60,528 nucleotides of DNA from VRUE01 sp036524775 (GTDB lineage Bacteria; Actinomycetota; Thermoleophilia; Solirubrobacterales; 70-9), in assembly GCA_036524775.1 (NCBI GenBank), contig DATDBO010000107.1:1-60528 (forward strand), given 5' to 3'. Shown here in pieces: positions 42,103-53,790 of the stretch. Every line of letters starts with the position of its first letter. The first letter of the stretch is position 1. Below the pieces are notes generated by a model, which was given only the letters and a program-made list of their open reading frames with translations, was not told where the DNA came from and searched no databases. A program made the translations under genes and the position numbers.

Positions 42103-44721
42103 TCATCCCAGCCCTCGTTCGATTGCCTGTCTTGCGACTGCCAACCCCTCGTCGAGCTTGGCGGCGTCCTTCCCGCCCGCCTGGGCCATCTCGTCGCGGC
42201 CGCCGCCGCCGCCGCCCACCACCGGCGCTGCCTCGCGCACCACCGCCGCGGCCGAGACACCCTTGCCGACGGCACCCTTGGAAACCAGGACGACGAAACC
42301 GACCTTCTCGCCTTCGGCCCCGGCGAGGGCGATCGCCGACTCCCCGCCGAGCTTCGACTGCACCCGGTTGGCCAGCTCCAGCAGCTGCTTCTGGTCGGCG
42401 AGGGGAGCGCGCGCGGCCACCACCTTTATCCCGCCCACCGCCTCGGCCTCGGAAACCAACCGCTCCGCCTCCTCGCCGAGCATCTGCTTCGCCGCCTGCT
42501 CGGCGCCCGCGCCCGCCTCGCGCAGCCGCGCGGCGGCCCGGCGGGCGCCCGTCAACGGGTCCTGCGGCGAGCCGAGCAGCTCGCCGACCTCGCGCAGGCG
42601 CTCCTCCTCGCGGCGGAACCAATCGATCGCGGCGGGACCGGTCAGCGCCTCGACCCGTCGCACGTTGGCGGCGCTCGAGCTCGCCGAGAGGATCTTGAAG
42701 ATGCCGACCTCGGCGGTGTTGGCGACGTGCGTGCCGCCGCAGAGCTCCCGCGAGACGTCCTCGACCTCGACCACCCGCACCCACTCGCCGTATTTCTCGC
42801 CGAACAGCGCCATCGCACCGAGCCTCTCGGCCTCCTCGCGCTCCATCTCCAGCCAGCGCACCGGGCGGCTCGCCTTGATCCACTCGTTGACCCGGTCCTC
42901 GATCGCGGCGACGTCCTCGCCGGCGAGCGCTTGGCCGTGGGTGAAGTCGAAGCGCAGCTTGTCGGGCCGGACCGCCGAGCCGGCCTGGCGCACGTGCTCG
43001 CCGAGCCGCTCGCGCAGCGCCGCGTGCAGGAGGTGGGTCGCGGTGTGGTTGCGCATCGTCGCGTGGCGGGTCTCGCGGTCGACGACGGCCTCGACCGCGA
43101 CGCCTCCCTGCGCCGGCGCGCTCTCGACCTCCAGCGCCTGGTCCTCGCCGACCCGGTAGACGTCGAGGACGCGGGCCTCGCCGCTGTCCCAGCGCAACAG
43201 GCCGGAGTCGGCGACCTGACCGCCGCCCTCGGCGTAGAAGGGGCTCTCCTCGAGCTTGACCAGGGCGCGGCCGTCGTCGGCCGCCACCGCCGCCAAGCCG
43301 GTCGTCGCGCGCAGCGTCTCGTAGCCGACGAAGCGCGTCGGCGGCGCCTCCGCGGCGAAGGCGATCACCTTCTCGTGACGGTCCTCGGAGCCGTGCGCGG
43401 TCGCGGCGCCGACGCGGGCGCGCCGGCGCTGCTCCTCCATCAGCTCCTCGAAGCCCCCGTCATCGACCGAGAGGCCCTGCTCGGCGAGCAGCTCCTTGGT
43501 CAGGTCGTAGGGGAAGCCGTAGGTGTCGTGCAGCTTGAAGGCATCGGCGGCATCGATCCACGAGGTGCCCGCCTGTTTCGCCTCGGCGACCAGCCGCTCG
43601 AGCAGCTCGGTTCCGCGCTCGAGCGTGCGGCCGAAGCTCTCCTCCTCGTCGCCGACCCAGCGGGCGATCGTCGCTCGCTCCGTCTCGAGCTCGGGGTAGG
43701 CCCCGGCCATCGTCTCGATCGTGCGCTCGGCGAAGCGGCCGAGCCAGGGGGCCTCGAGGCCGAGCGTCCGCCCCTGTTGGATCGCCCGCCGCATGATCCG
43801 CCGCAGGATGTAGCCGCGGTCCTCGTTGGAGGGGACGACGCCGTCGGCGATCAGGAAGGCGGCGCCGCGCGAGTGGTCAGCGACGATCCGCATCGCCCGG
43901 GTCACCGCGCCGCCCTCGTCGTAGGAGCGGCCGGAGAGCTCCTCGGCAAGGTCGATCAGCGGTCGGATCAGGTCGGTCTCGAAGACCGAGGGGACGTCCT
44001 GCAGGATCGCCGCCATCCGGTCGAGGCCCATGCCGGTGTCGATGTTGCGCATCGGCAGCTCGGAGAGCTTGCCCTCGGGCGAGAGGTCGTAGGTCATGAA
44101 GACGTGGTTCCAGAACTCGAGGAAGCGGTCGGTGTCGTCGCCGGGACGCTCGCCGGCAGCGCCGAAGTCCTCGCCGCGGTCGAGGTAGAGCTCCGAGCAG
44201 GGGCCGCAGGGGCCGCTCGGCCCGGCCTGCCAGAAGTTGTCCTCGCGACCGAGCAGGACGATCCGCTCCTCGGGCATGCCGACGCCCTTCCAGATCTCGA
44301 TCGCCTCCTCGTCGGGCCCGAGGCCGAGCTCCTCGTCGCCGCCGAAGACGGTCGCCCATATGCGCTCCGCGTCCATGCCGAAGCCCTGCGTCGCCAGCTC
44401 CCAGCCCCAGGGGATCGACTCGGCCTTGAAGTAGTCGCCGAAGCTCCAGTTGCCGAGCATCTCGAAGAAGGTCAGATGGCGAGCGGTGTTGCCGACCTCC
44501 TCGATGTCGGTCGTGCGGAAGCACTTCTGCACGTCGGCGAGGCGCGGCGCCGGCGGGCGCTCGCGGCCGAGGAAGTAGGGCTTGAAGGGCTGCATCCCGG
44601 CGGTGGTGAGCAGCACCGAGGGATCGTGGGCCGAGGGGACGAGCGAGGCCGAGGGGACGACCTCGTGCCCTCGCTCGGCAAAGAAAGAGAGGTAGGTGTC
44701 GCGGATTTCCTCGGCTTTCAT
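42103..44721 (-). CDS. alaS: Alanyl-tRNA synthetase
   Basis: 872 residues, full length. Class II core with TTAGMQPFKPYFLG, the editing domain with HTATHLLHAALRE and CGGTHVANTAEVG (zinc ligands), and the C-terminal C-Ala domain with a Gly-rich GGGGGGRDEMAQAGG end. First gene of a minus-strand run to aroQ and the Xaa-Pro peptidase. Confidence 0.97.
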   Translation of the reverse strand: MKAEEIRDTYLSFFAERGHEVVPSASLVPSAHDPSVLLTTAGMQPFKPYFLGRERPPAPRLADVQKCFRTTDIEEVGNTARHLTFFEMLGNWSFGDYFKAESIPWGWELATQGFGMDAERIWATVFGGDEELGLGPDEEAIEIWKGVGMPEERIVLLGREDNFWQAGPSGPCGPCSELYLDRGEDFGAAGERPGDDTDRFLEFWNHVFMTYDLSPEGKLSELPMRNIDTGMGLDRMAAILQDVPSVFETDLIRPLIDLAEELSGRSYDEGGAVTRAMRIVADHSRGAAFLIADGVVPSNEDRGYILRRIMRRAIQQGRTLGLEAPWLGRFAERTIETMAGAYPELETERATIARWVGDEEESFGRTLERGTELLERLVAEAKQAGTSWIDAADAFKLHDTYGFPYDLTKELLAEQGLSVDDGGFEELMEEQRRRARVGAATAHGSEDRHEKVIAFAAEAPPTRFVGYETLRATTGLAAVAADDGRALVKLEESPFYAEGGGQVADSGLLRWDSGEARVLDVYRVGEDQALEVESAPAQGGVAVEAVVDRETRHATMRNHTATHLLHAALRERLGEHVRQAGSAVRPDKLRFDFTHGQALAGEDVAAIEDRVNEWIKASRPVRWLEMEREEAERLGAMALFGEKYGEWVRVVEVEDVSRELCGGTHVANTAEVGIFKILSASSSAANVRRVEALTGPAAIDWFRREEERLREVGELLGSPQDPLTGARRAAARLREAGAGAEQAAKQMLGEEAERLVSEAEAVGGIKVVAARAPLADQKQLLELANRVQSKLGGESAIALAGAEGEKVGFVVLVSKGAVGKGVSAAAVVREAAPVVGGGGGGRDEMAQAGGKDAAKLDEGLAVARQAIERGLG

Positions 44722-44837
44722 CGGAACCGAAGCCTAAGTGACCTGCGCTGACACCTGAGCGGCTGCCCCGTTGAAGCGGTGGATGGCAAAGAGCCTAATC
44801 TTCATCCCATGGCTTTCCATGCCGGAACGGGTGCGGC

Positions 44838-46268
44838 ATGAGCTCGGAGGAGCGGCTGGCGCAACGCGCTGCGCAGGGCGACCAACGCGCCTTCGAGGAA
44901 ATCTACGAGCGCTACCACCAGGACCTCTACCGCTTCTGCCTGGCGATGGTCGGCAATCCTCAGGACGCCCAGGACGCCCTGCAGAACACGATGGTCAAGG
45001 TCCTGCGCAACCTGCCGGGCGAGAAGCGCGAGATCAAGCTGAAGCCGTGGCTCTACCGGATCGCCCGCAACGAGTCGGTCGAAACGCTGCGCAAGCGGCG
45101 CGACACCGCCGAGCTGGAGCCCCAGCAGATGCCCGTCGCCGCGGTCACCGAGACAGCGGAGACCCGCGAGCGGCTGCGCACGCTGCTGGCCGACCTCGAT
45201 CAGCTGCCCGAGCGCCAGCGCGCGGCGCTGGTGATGCGCGAGCTCTCCGGGCTCGACTTCGACCAGATCGGCGCCGCCTTCGAAACCTCGGCCGCAGTCG
45301 CGCGGCAGACGCTCTACGAGGCGCGCCTCAGCCTGCGGCAGCTGGAAGCGGGGCGTGAGATGCGCTGCGCCGACGTGATGCTGGAGCTCTCCAACGCCGA
45401 CGGCAGGGTGACCCGCCGGCGCGACATCCGCGCCCACCTGCGCAGCTGCGCCGATTGCCGCGCCTTCGGCGACGAGATCGCCACGCGACACGAGGACCTC
45501 GCCGCGCTCGCCCCCCTTCCCATCGCCGCCTCCGCCGGCCTGCTGCAGGGCGTGCTCGGGTCCAGCGCGGGCGCCGCAGGCGGCGGCATCAGCGCGATCG
45601 GCGCCGGTGCGGGCAAGGCGATCGCCGGCTCGGCACTGGCCAAATCGGCCGCGACGGCCGCGGTCGTCGCCGTCGTCGGCGTCTCGGCCGCCGATCGCAC
45701 CGGCATCGTCGACCTGCCGCTTCCCAGCCGAGGCGACGACGCTCCGGCCAAGCAGGCGTCGGAGGCCGGAGCCCCCACGGCCGGCGGGGCGGCGGAGCCC
45801 GTCCGTCCGGCGGGCTTGCCCGCGGCGCAGCAGAACGAGGCCGCGAGCCGGCGCGACGAGAACGGCAAGGGCAAGAGCAATGCACAGGCGAACGGCAAGA
45901 GCGGGGCGAAACACGCCTCGTCTCACTCCCAGGCGGGCCAGGCTCCGCCCGGCGGCGGGTACGGACGCTCGGCCGCTCGGCGAAAGGGACGCCCGGAGAG
46001 CCTGCCCGCCGCGTCGGCCAAGGGGCAGGAAACCTCCGCCGCCAAGAAATCGCCCCAGGCGACCTCTCCGCCGGGTCATAGCGGGGCGCCGAGCCAGGGC
46101 AAATCCTCAGCCGGAGGGGCGCCCGCCGCCAAACCGGTCTCACCGCCGAAGGGCAAGCCTTCCGCCGCGACGCCTCCGGCGCCCGAACCGTCCGCTCAAT
46201 CGCCCAAAAGCGAAGCGGAAGGCATCGGGCATGGACAGGGCGCAGCGCCCTCCGGGCACGAGGCGTAA
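44838..46268 (+). CDS. ECF sigma factor with fused zinc-finger, TM and Pro/Lys-rich tail
   Basis: 476 residues. Sigma region 2 lies at about 20-88 (FEEIYERYHQDLYRFC) and region 4 at about 115-172 (LPERQRAALVMRELSGLDFD). Instead of ending there it continues into an anti-sigma-like zinc motif (His200, Cys204, Cys207 in HLRSCADC), a hydrophobic segment near 264-282, and about 190 low-complexity residues rich in Ala, Pro, Lys, Gly and Ser. This would fuse sigma factor and membrane tether. The gene directly downstream encodes a secreted repeat protein, a possible target. Confidence 0.85.
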   Translation: MSSEERLAQRAAQGDQRAFEEIYERYHQDLYRFCLAMVGNPQDAQDALQNTMVKVLRNLPGEKREIKLKPWLYRIARNESVETLRKRRDTAELEPQQMPVAAVTETAETRERLRTLLADLDQLPERQRAALVMRELSGLDFDQIGAAFETSAAVARQTLYEARLSLRQLEAGREMRCADVMLELSNADGRVTRRRDIRAHLRSCADCRAFGDEIATRHEDLAALAPLPIAASAGLLQGVLGSSAGAAGGGISAIGAGAGKAIAGSALAKSAATAAVVAVVGVSAADRTGIVDLPLPSRGDDAPAKQASEAGAPTAGGAAEPVRPAGLPAAQQNEAASRRDENGKGKSNAQANGKSGAKHASSHSQAGQAPPGGGYGRSAARRKGRPESLPAASAKGQETSAAKKSPQATSPPGHSGAPSQGKSSAGGAPAAKPVSPPKGKPSAATPPAPEPSAQSPKSEAEGIGHGQGAAPSGHEA

Positions 46269-46400
46269 AGCGCGGAACATCCGTCCAGCCAGGCCCTCTC
46301 GAGCGACCGAATCAGCCTGACAAACCGATCGGCACGCCGTTTCAGGCGACGATAGCTGCGGCCATCCGGGCCCGGCAGGGAAGCACTCGAAGGAGGCACG

Positions 46401-46814
46401 ATGAAGCTGATGGTGAAGATCGCGCTCGTGACCGGCGCCCTCGCGTTGGCCTGCGGCGGTGCTGCGCTCGCCGCCCAGCCCGAAGGCGTACCGAAAGGCA
46501 AAGGCCCGACGTATACGCCGGCCGACCCGCCCAAAGGAGGGCCGGCGTCGAAAGGAAATGCGTACGGCTACCACTGCAAAGGCGAGAGCAAGAAACACGT
46601 CGAGGGCGAGAAAGGCACCGCTTTCTCCCGTTGCGTGAAAAACATGGCCCAGGCTGCCAAACAGAAAAGCAAAGCCCCGGGTCAGATCTGCAAAGGCGAG
46701 AGCAGGAAACACGTCAAAGGCGAGAAAGGCACCGCTTTCTCCCGTTGCGTGAAAGCCGTCAACGCGCTTCGCAAGGAAGAAAGGCAGAAAGAAAAAGAAG
46801 CCGCGACTGCCTGA
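46401..46814 (+). CDS. Secreted Cys-containing two-repeat protein
   Basis: 137 residues with a signal peptide (LVTGALALACGGAALA) and GGAGG before the ATG. The mature part has two copies of a 23-residue unit (CKGESKKHVEGEKGTAFSRC and CKGESRKHVKGEKGTAFSRC), each framed by two Cys, in a Lys-rich background. Nucleotides also repeat almost exactly, indicating recent duplication. No family recognised. Confidence 0.75.
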   Translation: MKLMVKIALVTGALALACGGAALAAQPEGVPKGKGPTYTPADPPKGGPASKGNAYGYHCKGESKKHVEGEKGTAFSRCVKNMAQAAKQKSKAPGQICKGESRKHVKGEKGTAFSRCVKAVNALRKEERQKEKEAATA

Positions 46815-46821
46815 TCTTCGC

Positions 46822-48261
46822 TCAGGCGATGGTGCCGTGGCCGACGATCGCCTCGCCGCTGAGCAGGACTGCGGCCTGCCCGGGCGAGGCGGCGTCGAAG
46901 GGCTCGCCGAGCTCGACCTCGAGCTCGGCGTGACGCCCCCTCGCCATCGCTGAAACCGCCGCCGGCACCGGCGTCGCCCGGTAGCGCAACCTGACCGCGT
47001 CGACCCGTTCGCCGTCGCGGTGCAGGACGGCGTCGCGGACCCGCACCCGGCTCGTCGCCAGCTGCGCCCGCGCCCCCACCGTCACCGTGTTCGCCGCGGC
47101 GTCGGTGGCGAGCACGTAGAGCGGCTCCGGCGAGGAGACGCCGATCCCGCGGCGCTGGCCGACGGTGAAGTTGTGATGGCCGCGGTGGCGGCCGAGCTTG
47201 CGGCCGGCGCGGTCGACGACGGCTCCCTCTCGCTCGCCCAGCCCGGCGTGGCGGCGCAGGAAGCGGGCCTTGCCCTGGCCGGCGAGGAAGCAGAGGTCCT
47301 GGCTCTCGGGCTTCTTGGCGACCGCGAGGTTGTGGCGAGCGGCGATCTCGCGCACCTCGGGCTTGCTCAGCTCGGTCAGCGGGAAGCCGACCCGCTCGAG
47401 CATCGCGGGCGGCAGCGCGGCGAGCATGTAGCTCTGGTCCTTATTTCGGTCCGCGGCGGCGGCGAGCAGCGGGCCCCCGGCGTCCTCGACGATCCGCGCG
47501 TAGTGCCCGGTGACGAGCCGCTCGGCGCCGAGCCGCGTGGCGAGGTCGACCATCGCCGCGATCCGCACCTCGCCGTTGCAGACGATGCAAGGGTTGGGCG
47601 TGGCGCCCGCCCCGTAGCCGTCGAGGAAGGCAGCGACGACGCGGCGGCGGAACTCCTCCTCGAGATCGAGGGTGAGGTGCGGGATGCCGAGCGAGTGGGC
47701 GACGGCGCGGGCGCCGAGCACCGCCTCGGGCGAGCAGCAGGCCTTTGCCCCGTCGGTTTCCGGGTCGGCCCAGAGCTTGAGCGTGACGCCGACGACGTCG
47801 GCCCCCCGCTCGCGTTCGAGCAGCGCGGCGACGGCGCTGTCGACGCCGCCGGACATTGCGACCAGCACGCGTCCCTCGTGGAAATCGGCCAGCGTCTCCG
47901 CGGACGCGCTGGCGCCAGCCAGCGCCCGGTGCAGCGCGTCGGCCGCGAGCTGCGCTGCGTGCCGCTTGGCGGGCGTCAGCCCACCGATCGCCCGGTCGAC
48001 CTCGTCGATCCCGACCCGCGCCGCGTCGATCACGGTCGCGCCGTCGACCATCTCCGCGACGGCCGCCGTAGCCGCCCGCGTCGCCCCGCACCCCTCGGCG
48101 TCGCAGGCGACCGAGGAGATCCGCCCTGCCTCGATCAGCAGCGAGATCCGCGAGAGGTCCCCGCACGCAGCCCCGCCGGCGGCGCCGGTGAAGGCGCCCG
48201 GCGCCGGCGGCCCCGTTCGGGACCGATCCGCCAAGTAGGCCTCGAAGAGCTCTCTGCTCAC
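46822..48261 (-). CDS. mnmA: IscU-like domain fused to tRNA 2-thiouridylase MnmA
   Basis: 479 residues from the GTG at 48261. Residues 30-115 resemble the IscU/NifU scaffold: ACGD (Cys33, Asp35), EGCGAT (Cys58) and KRHAAQLA, where IscU has K-HCS, so the third ligand Cys is Ala102. Residues 130-479 are MnmA: SGGVDSAVAAL P-loop, NPCIVCN with a catalytic Cys, ESQDLCFL with the other, and FTVGQRRGIG. MnmA thiolates U34 of tRNAs. The fused domain may receive or pass sulfur rather than build an Fe-S cluster. Confidence 0.88.
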   Translation of the reverse strand: MSRELFEAYLADRSRTGPPAPGAFTGAAGGAACGDLSRISLLIEAGRISSVACDAEGCGATRAATAAVAEMVDGATVIDAARVGIDEVDRAIGGLTPAKRHAAQLAADALHRALAGASASAETLADFHEGRVLVAMSGGVDSAVAALLERERGADVVGVTLKLWADPETDGAKACCSPEAVLGARAVAHSLGIPHLTLDLEEEFRRRVVAAFLDGYGAGATPNPCIVCNGEVRIAAMVDLATRLGAERLVTGHYARIVEDAGGPLLAAAADRNKDQSYMLAALPPAMLERVGFPLTELSKPEVREIAARHNLAVAKKPESQDLCFLAGQGKARFLRRHAGLGEREGAVVDRAGRKLGRHRGHHNFTVGQRRGIGVSSPEPLYVLATDAAANTVTVGARAQLATSRVRVRDAVLHRDGERVDAVRLRYRATPVPAAVSAMARGRHAELEVELGEPFDAASPGQAAVLLSGEAIVGHGTIA

Positions 48262-48480
48262 ACCGAAAGCGTAGAGCCGCACCGGGCAAGGCGCGAAAAA
48301 GGCCCCAGCGCCGCCGTTGCCGCCCCTGGCTTTGATCCCTTGAAGTGAAGGGCGGGCGCCTCCTCGCGATCCCACAAGACCGAGAGAGATCGGCCCCCTA
48401 GCCGTTTGTGTTGGGTCAAACGTTGGGACGGCTCTCGCACGGGCTCGAGCCTTGGCCCAACCGTACCACCGGGCGGGCGC

Positions 48481-48768
48481 TCAGTCGAGGTTTGAGAGGA
48501 GGAACTCCGCCTCGCTCCAGTCGTGCGGGAGGACGCGCAGGGCGATGTCGCCGCGGCCGAAGCGGTCGACCGGCCAGTCGGCGGTCAGGGCGGCCTCGAT
48601 TCCGGCCTCTTCCAACGCCTGGTGCCAGGCCCGCGCGGTGCGCAGGTCGCCGAAGTCGCGCACGACCTCCCACGAGTCGAACTGCGGGTCGTCGACGTGG
48701 ACCGGCGTCGCGCCGGGCCCGGGACGCCGCTGCAGCAGGGCGAGCTTGACCCGCTCGAAAAGGCTCAT
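48481..48768 (-). CDS. DUF2007-like small protein
   Basis: 95 residues: SWEVVRDFGDLRTARAWHQALEEAGIEA resembles the start of DUF2007 proteins, a ferredoxin-like fold once annotated as signal transducing. The rest (GDIALRVLPHDWSEAEFLL) fits the strand and helix of that fold. It is 16 bp downstream of aspS. Confidence 0.6.
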   Translation of the reverse strand: MSLFERVKLALLQRRPGPGATPVHVDDPQFDSWEVVRDFGDLRTARAWHQALEEAGIEAALTADWPVDRFGRGDIALRVLPHDWSEAEFLLSNLD

Positions 48769-48784
48769 GCGGAAATCGTAGGCG

Positions 48785-50577
<1,793 letters not shown>

Positions 50578-50581
<4 letters not shown>

Positions 50582-51828
50582 GCCCGTCTCCTTTCGATCT
50601 CCGCAACCAGGTCGTCAGGGTCGACCGGCTCCTGCTCGCCGCTCTCCATGTCGCGCAGCTCGGCTCCTCCCTCGTCTCCGAGCACGACCACTATGTCGGC
50701 GCCGATTCGGTTTGCATGCTTGAACTGGCCCTTGACACTGCGTCCGGCGAGATCGACTTCGGCAAAGAGGCCCGCCCTTCGCAGCTGCTCAGCCAGGACC
50801 ATCGCGAAGTACGAGGACTTGCCCGAGCCGGTGACGTGCGAGATGAAGACCTTCTGCTCGGACGGCGTCTCCACCTGGCCCAGGGCCAGCAGGATGCGCT
50901 CGATGCCGGCCGCCCAGCCGACCGCCGGCGTTGCGGGCCCGCCCAGCTGCTCGATCAGCCCGTCGTAGCGGCCGCCGCCGCCGACCTCCGACTGGGCGCC
51001 GAGCCGGTCGCAGACGAAGGAGAAGATCGTGCGCGTGTAGTAGTCGAGGCCGCGGACCAGGGTCGGGTCGATCTCGTAGGCGACCCCGGCGGCGTCGAGC
51101 AGGGCGCGAACCTCGGCGAAGTGCGCGGCATCGTCGTCCTCGAGGCGCTCGACGATCGTCGGCGCGCTCGCCATCACCCCTTGCGTCCCCTCGTCGTCCG
51201 CGTCGAAGGCGCGCAGCGGGTTGATCTCGATCCGCTCGCGCACGTCCTTCGACAGCTCGGCCTCGTGGGCGCGCAGATGGGATTTCAGCTCATCCAGGTA
51301 AGCGCCGCGCGCGGCCGGCGAGCCGAGGCTGCCGAGGCGCAGCTCGACCCCGGGCACGCCGAGCTCGGTGAGCAGATCGGCGAGCAGCATGATCGTCTCG
51401 GCGTCGGCGAGCGGCGAGTCGGTGCCGATCGCCTCGGCGCCGATCTGGTGGAACTGGCGGTAGCGGCCGGCCTGCGGGCGCTCGTGGCGGAAGAACGGCC
51501 CGGCGTAGAAGAGCTTCACCGGCTGCGCCAGCTTGTGCATACCGTGCTCCAGGTAGGCGCGGCAGATCGGCGCGGTGCCCTCGGGGCGCAACGTGATGCT
51601 GCGCCCGCCCTTGTCCTCGAAGGTGAACATCTCCTTGCGCACGATGTCGGTGGAGCGGCCGACGCCGCGCTCGAACAGCTCGGTGTCCTCGAAGGCGGGG
51701 GTGGCGATCGGCTCGTAGCCGGCGCGGGCGAAGATCTCCGCAGCGGTCGCCTCGATCCGCCTGCGCGCACGGCCGTCGGCCGGCAGGACGTCGAAGGTCC
51801 CGCGAGGAGCCTGGTACTTGCTCGCCAT
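50578..51828 (-). CDS. hisS: Histidyl-tRNA synthetase
   Basis: 416 residues, class II. Motif 2 FRHERPQAGRYRQFHQIGAEAIG, histidine-A motif VRGLDYYTRTIFSF, and VGWAAGIERILLAL are diagnostic. The C-terminal anticodon domain is complete. hisS-aspS pairing is common in bacteria. Confidence 0.96.
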
Positions 51829-51860
51829 CGTGGCGCGACCTTACCGGCGCGGCGCCCGGC

Positions 51861-52505
51861 TCAGCCGGCCAGCTCGGTGAGGAAGGGGTTGGTGGCGCGC
51901 TCGGTCCCCAGTGTGGTGACGCCCATGTGGCCCGGGTAGACGCCGGTCTCGGGCGAGTGGGACTCGAGCAGCGTGCCGATCGAGCGCAGCAGCGTCGGGC
52001 CGTCGCCGCCGGGCAGGTCGACGCGCCCGACCGAGCCCTGGAAGAGCACGTCGCCGGAGAAGATCGCGTCCTCGTCGCGCACCGAGTAGGTGACGTGGCC
52101 TGGACTGTGGCCGGGGGTGAAGATCACGTCGATGGTCATCCCGGCCAGCTCCAACGCCTCGCCACCCGCCACCGTCTCGTCGGCCTCGTAGCTCTCGAAA
52201 GGCCCGAAGCCGGCGTAGGGGACGTAGGACATGATGTCGGCGAGCACCGGCCGCTCGATCTCCGGGCAGTAGACGGGCGCCCCGGTGACGGTCGCAACCG
52301 GCGCCACCGCGCCGATGTGATCGAAGTGGCAGTGGGTGATCAGGATCGCGTCGACCTTCGCGCCCATCTCGTTGACCGCGGCGAGGATGCGGTCGGGCTC
52401 TTCGCCCGGATCGACGATCAGGCCGCGGCCGGAGCCCTCGCGGCGGACGAGGAAGCAGTTCTCCGCCACCGGCCCGACGGTGAGCATCTGGACGTCGAGG
52501 CTCAT
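51861..52505 (-). CDS. Metallo-beta-lactamase-fold hydrolase (glyoxalase II-like)
   Basis: 214 residues from the ATG at 52505 (MSLDVQMLTVGPVAENC), overlapping the upstream stop by four bases. THCHFDHIG provides the HxHxDH zinc motif, FTPGHSPGHV the next His and FSGDVLF the bridging Asp. The short length without the glyoxalase II C-domain fits the general hydroxyacylglutathione hydrolase-like family. Position next to hisS is common in Gram-positives. Confidence 0.88.
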   Translation of the reverse strand: MSLDVQMLTVGPVAENCFLVRREGSGRGLIVDPGEEPDRILAAVNEMGAKVDAILITHCHFDHIGAVAPVATVTGAPVYCPEIERPVLADIMSYVPYAGFGPFESYEADETVAGGEALELAGMTIDVIFTPGHSPGHVTYSVRDEDAIFSGDVLFQGSVGRVDLPGGDGPTLLRSIGTLLESHSPETGVYPGHMGVTTLGTERATNPFLTELAG

Positions 52506-52867
52506 CCCTCTTCGCGGGCGCGGATCCGCGCCCGCTCGCGACGCCGCCACATCATCGTGTCGATGTAGTAGCCGGCGGGGATGTAGAAGGCGAGCATGAA
52601 GGCGCCCAGGCCGAATGCCTCCGTGAGCGGCCGCCGGAAGATCAGCATCAGCAGCGCGGTGAAGATCACCGCCGCGACGACGCCGCGAGTGATGGCGCTG
52701 CGCCAGGTCGGCGGCAGGTCGGTGCGGACCGGCGTCTTGCGGCCGGAGCGTGCTCGCGCCTTGGCCTCCTCGCGGTTGCGCGGGCGGCCGGGGCGGCGGT
52801 TCGGGTCGACCCGACCTCCCTGCGTCCCTCGGTGCTTGCGGCGGCGCTTCTTCCTCGTCTGTGCCAT
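52502..52867 (-). CDS. Small membrane protein with basic N-terminus
   Basis: 121 residues. The first 55 are very basic and disordered (RKKRRRKHRGTQGGR), followed by two TM helices (VVAAVIFTALLMLIF and LGAFMLAFYIPAGYYI) and an Arg-rich tail. No domain of known function recognised. It overlaps the hydrolase gene by four bases. Confidence 0.68.
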   Translation of the reverse strand: MAQTRKKRRRKHRGTQGGRVDPNRRPGRPRNREEAKARARSGRKTPVRTDLPPTWRSAITRGVVAAVIFTALLMLIFRRPLTEAFGLGAFMLAFYIPAGYYIDTMMWRRRERARIRAREEG

Positions 52868-52897
52868 GGGCGGAATCTAACAGCGGGACCGCTGCGC

Positions 52898-53788
52898 TCA
52901 GGCCAGGCCGGCGAGACGCGCCTCGATCGTGCGTAAGCCCGCGTCGAACTCGCGGATCGGCACGTCCTCGGGGTAGCCGACGAGGGCCGCGGCCGGGACC
53001 AGGCCGATCAGCTCCGCCTCGACCGGCCGCGTCCCGAGCGGGGCGGCCAGCTCGCGCACGCGCTCGACCACCGCCGCCAGCGGCACCGCGGCCGGGTCGT
53101 GGACGTTGGTCGAAACCTGGACCCGACCACTCGCCGGCGGCAGCCCGATCGCGCGCACGCCCGGCAGGCCGCCGCCGGACTCGCGCAGCCCGGCGGCTAC
53201 GGCGCGGGCCAGCTCCAGGTCGTCGCTGTCGAGCTCGAGGTTGAAGGCGGCGAGCGGCGGGCGGGCAGTGACCAGGGTCGCACCCGCCGTGCGGTGTGGA
53301 GCGTCGGGGCCGCGATCGGGGCGCAGCTCGCCCGCCTCCATGCGCAGCCAGAGCTCGGCGAGACCGCCGTTGCGGAAGTAGGCGCGCTCGACGTGCGCCG
53401 GGTCGGCGGCCAGCTCGCCATAGAGGAAGACCGGCACGCCGAGCCCGCCGATCTCCTCCGCGACCTGCAGCGCCGCGGCACGGGCAGGCTCGCGATCGGC
53501 CGCGTCGACCCAGACGAGCGGGCAGACGTCGAGGGCCCCGATCGCCGGGTGCACGCCCTCGTGGGCCTCCATGCCGATCGTCGCGACCGCCTCGGCGGCG
53601 CCGCGAGTGAGAGCCGCCACGAGCGTCGCGGCCTCGCCGGCGAGGGTGAAGACGGTCCGGTTGTGGTCGCGGTCGCTGTGGGTGTCGAGCAGCTCGACGC
53701 CCTCCGCAAAGGCACGCTCGAGCTGCTCGATCCGGTCGCGGTCGCGACCCTCGGAGACGTTCGGTACGGCGAGCAGCGGCGGCGCCAA
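52898..53788 (-). CDS. ftcD: Glutamate formimidoyltransferase
   Basis: 296 residues: begins LLAVPNVSEGRD, with THSDRDHNRTVFTLAG, the active-site region EAHEGVHPAIGALDV, and later QVSTNVHDP. This is the formiminotransferase domain of FtcD without the cyclodeaminase. It works in histidine degradation or folate one-carbon transfer, but no hut genes are nearby, so the physiological role is unclear. Confidence 0.85.
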   Translation of the reverse strand: MAPPLLAVPNVSEGRDRDRIEQLERAFAEGVELLDTHSDRDHNRTVFTLAGEAATLVAALTRGAAEAVATIGMEAHEGVHPAIGALDVCPLVWVDAADREPARAAALQVAEEIGGLGVPVFLYGELAADPAHVERAYFRNGGLAELWLRMEAGELRPDRGPDAPHRTAGATLVTARPPLAAFNLELDSDDLELARAVAAGLRESGGGLPGVRAIGLPPASGRVQVSTNVHDPAAVPLAAVVERVRELAAPLGTRPVEAELIGLVPAAALVGYPEDVPIREFDAGLRTIEARLAGLA

Positions 53789-53790
53789 GG

